The position numbers and the translations under genes are program-made. From Streptomyces narbonensis (GTDB taxonomy: Bacteria; Actinomycetota; Actinomycetes; Streptomycetales; Streptomycetaceae), in assembly GCF_014649015.1 (NCBI RefSeq), contig NZ_BMSF01000008.1:248001-312000 (forward strand): DNA of 64,000 nt, read 5' to 3'. Positions 60,239-64,000 of the stretch are shown in pieces (positions within the stretch are counted from its first letter, which is position 1; each line of letters begins with the position of its first letter). Under the pieces are notes generated by a model. It saw nothing but the letters and a program-made list of their open reading frames with translations. It made no database searches and was not told the origin of the DNA.

Positions 60239-62242
60239 GTGGCCGATTCCGGCGACCCCAACGAGAACAACCAGTACACCGCCAGCAACATCCAGGTCCT
60301 TGAGGGTCTGGATGCGGTGCGTAAGCGCCCCGGTATGTACATCGGCTCGACCGGCGAGCGCGGTCTGCACCACATGGTGCAGGAGGTCGTCGACAACTCG
60401 GTCGACGAAGCCCTGGCCGGTCACGCGGACACCATCGACGTGACGATCCTGGCCGACGGCGCCGTCCGCGTCGTCGACAACGGCCGCGGTATCCCCGTCG
60501 GCATCGTCGCGTCCGAGGGCAAGCCGGCCGTCGAGGTCGTCCTGACCGTGCTGCACGCGGGCGGCAAGTTCGGCGGCGGCGGCTACGCGGTCTCCGGCGG
60601 TCTGCACGGTGTCGGTGTATCCGTCGTGAACGCCCTTTCCACCAAGATCGCCGTCGAGATCAAGACCGACGGCTACCGATGGACCCAGGACTACAAGATG
60701 GGCGCCCCCACCGCGCCCCTCGAGCAGCACGAGGCGACGGACGAGACCGGCACCTCGGTCACCTTCTGGGCCGACCCGGACATCTTCGAGACCACCGAGT
60801 ACTCCTTCGAGACGCTCGCGCGCCGGTTCCAGGAGATGGCCTTCCTCAACAAGGGCCTCACCCTGACGCTCACCGACGAGCGCGAGTCGGCGAAGGCCAC
60901 GGTCGGCGCGGACGACCCCGAGGCGGAGGCCGCCGAGCCCACCGCACGCACGGTGAAGTACCACTACGAAGGCGGCATCGTCGACTTCGTGACGTACCTC
61001 AACTCGCGCAAGGGCGAGCTGATCCACCCCACCGTGATCGACCTGGAAGCGGAGGACAAGGACAAGGCCCTGTCCCTCGAGGTCGCGATGCAGTGGAACA
61101 GCGGCTACAGCGAGGGCGTGTACTCCTTCGCCAACATCATCCACACCCACGAGGGCGGCACGCACGAGGAGGGCTTCCGTGCGGCGCTGACCTCGCTGAT
61201 CAACAAGTACGCGCGCGACAAGAAGCTGCTCCGCGAGAAGGACGACAACCTCACGGGCGACGACATCCGCGAGGGTCTGACCGCGATCATCTCGGTCAAG
61301 CTGAGCGAGCCGCAGTTCGAGGGCCAGACCAAGACCAAGCTGGGCAACACGGAGGCGAAGACCTTCGTCCAGAAGGCGGTCTACGAGCACCTCAACGACT
61401 GGCTCGACCGCAACCCGGTCGAGGCCGCGGACATCATCCGCAAGTCGATCCAGGCCGCCACCGCGCGCGTGGCCGCCCGCAAGGCGCGCGACCTGACCCG
61501 CCGCAAGGGCCTCCTGGAGTCGGCCTCGCTGCCGGGCAAGCTCTCCGACTGCCAGTCGAACGACCCGGCCAAGTGCGAGATCTTCATCGTCGAGGGTGAC
61601 TCCGCCGGCGGCTCGGCCAAGTCCGGCCGCAACCCGATGTACCAGGCCATCCTGCCGATCCGCGGCAAGATCCTGAACGTCGAGAAGGCCCGGATCGACA
61701 AGATCCTGCAGAACACCGAGGTCCAGGCGCTGATCTCGGCCTTCGGCACCGGAGTCCACGAGGACTTCGACATCGAGAAGCTCCGCTATCACAAGATCAT
61801 TCTGATGGCGGACGCCGACGTCGACGGTCAGCACATCAACACCCTGCTCCTGACCTTCCTCTTCCGCTTCATGCGCCCGCTGGTCGAGGCCGGTCACGTC
61901 TACCTCTCGCGCCCGCCGCTCTACAAGATCAAGTGGGGCCGGGACGACTTCGAGTACGCGTACTCGGACCGCGAGCGGGACGCGCTCGTCGCGCTCGGCA
62001 AGCAGAACGGCAAGCGGATCAAGGAAGACTCGATCCAGCGCTTCAAGGGTCTCGGCGAGATGAACGCCGAGGAGCTGCGCGTCACCACCATGGACGTCGA
62101 ACACCGTGTGCTCGGCCAGGTCACCCTGGACGACGCGGCGCAGGCCGACGACCTGTTCTCGGTGCTGATGGGCGAGGACGTCGAGGCACGGCGCTCGTTC
62201 ATCCAGCGCAACGCCAAGGACGTTCGCTTCCTCGACATCTGA
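60239..62242 (+). CDS. gyrB: DNA gyrase subunit B
   Basis: 667 residues from GTG 60239 (AAAGGG 6 nt upstream); GTG 60215 with GGAGAA is equally spaced and would add eight residues. GHKL ATPase block (VVDNSVDEALAGH, VVDNGRGIPVG), TOPRIM blocks EGDSAGGSAKSGR and DADVDGQHI, and the C-terminal QRFKGLGEMNAEEL. With GyrA introduces negative supercoils; target of novobiocin. gyrA follows after 41 bp. Confidence 0.98.
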   Translation: MADSGDPNENNQYTASNIQVLEGLDAVRKRPGMYIGSTGERGLHHMVQEVVDNSVDEALAGHADTIDVTILADGAVRVVDNGRGIPVGIVASEGKPAVEVVLTVLHAGGKFGGGGYAVSGGLHGVGVSVVNALSTKIAVEIKTDGYRWTQDYKMGAPTAPLEQHEATDETGTSVTFWADPDIFETTEYSFETLARRFQEMAFLNKGLTLTLTDERESAKATVGADDPEAEAAEPTARTVKYHYEGGIVDFVTYLNSRKGELIHPTVIDLEAEDKDKALSLEVAMQWNSGYSEGVYSFANIIHTHEGGTHEEGFRAALTSLINKYARDKKLLREKDDNLTGDDIREGLTAIISVKLSEPQFEGQTKTKLGNTEAKTFVQKAVYEHLNDWLDRNPVEAADIIRKSIQAATARVAARKARDLTRRKGLLESASLPGKLSDCQSNDPAKCEIFIVEGDSAGGSAKSGRNPMYQAILPIRGKILNVEKARIDKILQNTEVQALISAFGTGVHEDFDIEKLRYHKIILMADADVDGQHINTLLLTFLFRFMRPLVEAGHVYLSRPPLYKIKWGRDDFEYAYSDRERDALVALGKQNGKRIKEDSIQRFKGLGEMNAEELRVTTMDVEHRVLGQVTLDDAAQADDLFSVLMGEDVEARRSFIQRNAKDVRFLDI

Positions 62243-62283
62243 GTCGGTCTCAGCTGACCGTACGAAAGGACTGACGACCAGCA

Positions 62284-64000
62284 ATGGCCGACGAAAACAC
62301 TCCCGGCACCACCGAAGAGCAGGACCCCGTGCTGCGGATCGAGCCCGTCGGGCTCGAGACCGAGATGCAGCGCTCGTACCTCGACTACGCGATGTCCGTC
62401 ATCGTGTCCCGCGCGCTGCCCGACGTACGGGACGGCCTGAAGCCCGTCCACCGGCGCGTGCTGTACGCGATGTACGACGGCGGCTACCGGCCCGAGAAGG
62501 GCTTCTACAAGTGCGCCCGCGTCGTCGGCGACGTCATGGGTACGTACCACCCGCACGGCGACTCCTCGATCTACGACGCGCTCGTCCGCCTCGCCCAGCC
62601 CTGGTCGATGCGGATGCCGCTCGTCGACTCCAACGGCAACTTCGGTTCCCCGGGCAACGACCCGGCCGCCGCCATGCGGTACACCGAGTGCAAGATGATG
62701 CCGCTGGCCATGGAGATGCTCCGGGACATCGACGAGGAGACCGTCGACTTCCAGGACAACTACGACGGCCGCAACCAGGAGCCGACGGTCCTCCCGGCCC
62801 GGTTCCCGAACCTGCTGGTCAACGGCTCCGCCGGCATCGCCGTCGGTATGGCCACCAACATCCCGCCGCACAACCTCCGCGAGGTCGCGGCCGGCGCCCA
62901 GTGGGCGCTGGAGCACCCCGAGGCCACGCACGAGGAGCTCCTCGACGCGCTGATCGAGCGGATCAAGGGCCCGGACTTCCCGACCGGCGCGCTCGTCGTC
63001 GGCCGCAAGGGCATCGAGGAGGCGTACCGCACCGGCCGTGGCTCGATCACGATGCGCGCGGTCGTCGAGGTCGAGGAGATCCAGAACCGCCAGTGCCTGG
63101 TGGTCACGGAGCTTCCGTACCAGACCAACCCCGACAACCTCGCGCAGAAGATCGCCGACCTGGTGAAGGACGGCAAGGTCGGCGGCATCGCCGACGTCCG
63201 CGACGAGACCTCGTCCCGCACCGGCCAGCGCCTCGTCATCGTGCTCAAGCGCGACGCCGTCGCCAAGGTCGTGCTGAACAACCTCTACAAGCACACCGAC
63301 CTGCAGACGAACTTCGGCGCGAACATGCTGGCGCTCGTCGACGGCGTGCCCCGCACCCTCTCGCTCGACGCGTTCATCCGCCACTGGGTGACGCACCAGA
63401 TCGAGGTCATCGTCCGCCGGACGAAGTTCCGGCTGCGCAAGGCCGAGGAGCGCGCCCACATCCTGCGCGGTCTGCTCAAGGCGCTCGACGCGATCGACGA
63501 GGTCATCGCACTCATCCGGCGCAGTGACACGGTCGAGGTCGCCCGCGGCGGCCTGATGGACCTCCTCCAGATCGACGAGATCCAGGCCAACGCGATCCTG
63601 GAGATGCAGCTCCGCCGGCTCGCCGCCCTGGAGCGCCAGAAGATCGTCGCCGAGCACGACGAGCTCCAGGCCAAGATCAACGAGTACAACGCGATCCTGG
63701 CCTCCCCGGAGCGCCAGCGGGCGATCGTCAGCGAGGAGCTCGCGGCGCTCGTCGAGCGGTTCGGCGACGACCGCCGGTCCAAGCTCGTGCCCTTCGACGG
63801 TGACATGTCCATCGAGGACCTGATCGCCGAGGAGGACATCGTCGTCACGATCTCCCGCGGCGGCTACGTGAAGCGGACGAAGACCGAGGACTACCGCTCG
63901 CAGAAGCGCGGCGGCAAGGGCGTCCGGGGGACGAAGCTGAAGCAGGACGACATCGTCGACCACTTCTTCGTCTCCACCACCCACCACTGGCTGCTCTTCT
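62284..64000 (+). CDS. gyrA: DNA gyrase subunit A, 3' end outside window
   Basis: The frame from ATG 62284 (MADENTPGTTEEQDP) is open to the end of the window, giving 572 residues of an expected 850 or so. The catalytic tyrosine is Y133 in AAAMRYTECKMM, and the quinolone-resistance region is GDVMGTYHPHGDSSIYD. The coiled-coil part begins near residue 440. AAAGGA lies upstream. The C-terminal beta-pinwheel has only begun (KRTKTEDYRSQKRGGKGV). Confidence 0.98.
   Translation, partial: MADENTPGTTEEQDPVLRIEPVGLETEMQRSYLDYAMSVIVSRALPDVRDGLKPVHRRVLYAMYDGGYRPEKGFYKCARVVGDVMGTYHPHGDSSIYDALVRLAQPWSMRMPLVDSNGNFGSPGNDPAAAMRYTECKMMPLAMEMLRDIDEETVDFQDNYDGRNQEPTVLPARFPNLLVNGSAGIAVGMATNIPPHNLREVAAGAQWALEHPEATHEELLDALIERIKGPDFPTGALVVGRKGIEEAYRTGRGSITMRAVVEVEEIQNRQCLVVTELPYQTNPDNLAQKIADLVKDGKVGGIADVRDETSSRTGQRLVIVLKRDAVAKVVLNNLYKHTDLQTNFGANMLALVDGVPRTLSLDAFIRHWVTHQIEVIVRRTKFRLRKAEERAHILRGLLKALDAIDEVIALIRRSDTVEVARGGLMDLLQIDEIQANAILEMQLRRLAALERQKIVAEHDELQAKINEYNAILASPERQRAIVSEELAALVERFGDDRRSKLVPFDGDMSIEDLIAEEDIVVTISRGGYVKRTKTEDYRSQKRGGKGVRGTKLKQDDIVDHFFVSTTHHWLLF

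Noticed and set aside
60077..62284. Long minus-strand frame opposite gyrB
   Set aside because: Shadow of gyrB; no motifs, no ribosome-binding site.

Overview
The window is a piece of a high-GC actinobacterial chromosome and is almost certainly from a Streptomyces species. The evidence is the ssgA/ssgR sporulation pair, an IclR-SsgA-dnaB-ssb-parAB-dnaA-dnaN-recF-gyrB order that I recall as the Streptomyces origin region, strong G/C third-position use, frequent GTG/TTG starts, and many copies of the 14-bp parS palindrome GTTTCACGTGAAAC. The replication origin lies inside the window, in the dnaA-dnaN gap.

Layout, left to right. (1) 0-10 kb: a partial metallophosphoesterase, a membrane protein followed by a 38-bp tandem array, thiC (minus) behind a TPP riboswitch, a YibE/F membrane protein, ssgA with its activator gene ssgR, a small membrane protein, a cupin, a 4-TM holin-family protein, a low-molecular-weight tyrosine phosphatase and a Cys/Met-metabolism PLP enzyme. 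(2) 10-18 kb: mixed accessory genes: LysR, Nudix, globin-reductase, HAD, GNATs, MarR, serine hydrolase, epimerase. (3) 18-23.5 kb: dnaB, a MATE exporter, and the rpsF-ssb-rpsR-rplI operon. (4) 23.5-35.8 kb: cell-envelope genes (FemX-type ligase, alanine-racemase-like protein, GT87 mannosyltransferase-like protein, class A PBP), then padR-ino1, an MFS transporter and the CCA-adding enzyme. (5) 36-45.7 kb: DUF6049 protein, murJ, a pseudokinase, sigM-rsmA and trxB-trxA. (6) 45.7-64 kb: GNAT, parB, parA, rsmG, jag, yidC, yidD, rnpA, rpmH (all minus), then dnaA, oriC, dnaN, a short 6-phosphogluconate dehydrogenase, recF, dciA, gyrB and the start of gyrA (all plus). Replication genes therefore diverge around the rpmH-dnaA gap.

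How it works together: the right half is the replication and segregation core (DnaA boxes in oriC, nine perfect and one imperfect parS, ParA/ParB, gyrase, clamp, RecF, DciA and, further away, DnaB and SSB). The middle is a peptidoglycan module (MurJ lipid II flippase with an adjacent pseudokinase, FemX, PBP) interleaved with redox/stress control (SigM/RsmA, a SigR-type promoter before trxBA). 

No phage, CRISPR array, tRNA or rRNA gene was seen. The less ordinary material is in the DNA between genes: four separate short tandem arrays (38, 14, 33 and 23 bp), a roughly 169-bp palindromic MITE-like element whose CTAG end supplies the dciA stop codon, a 33-bp perfect palindrome in front of padR, a DnaA-box pair upstream of dnaB, and parS sites embedded in starts and coding sequence. 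I did not find a clearly new multi-gene system.
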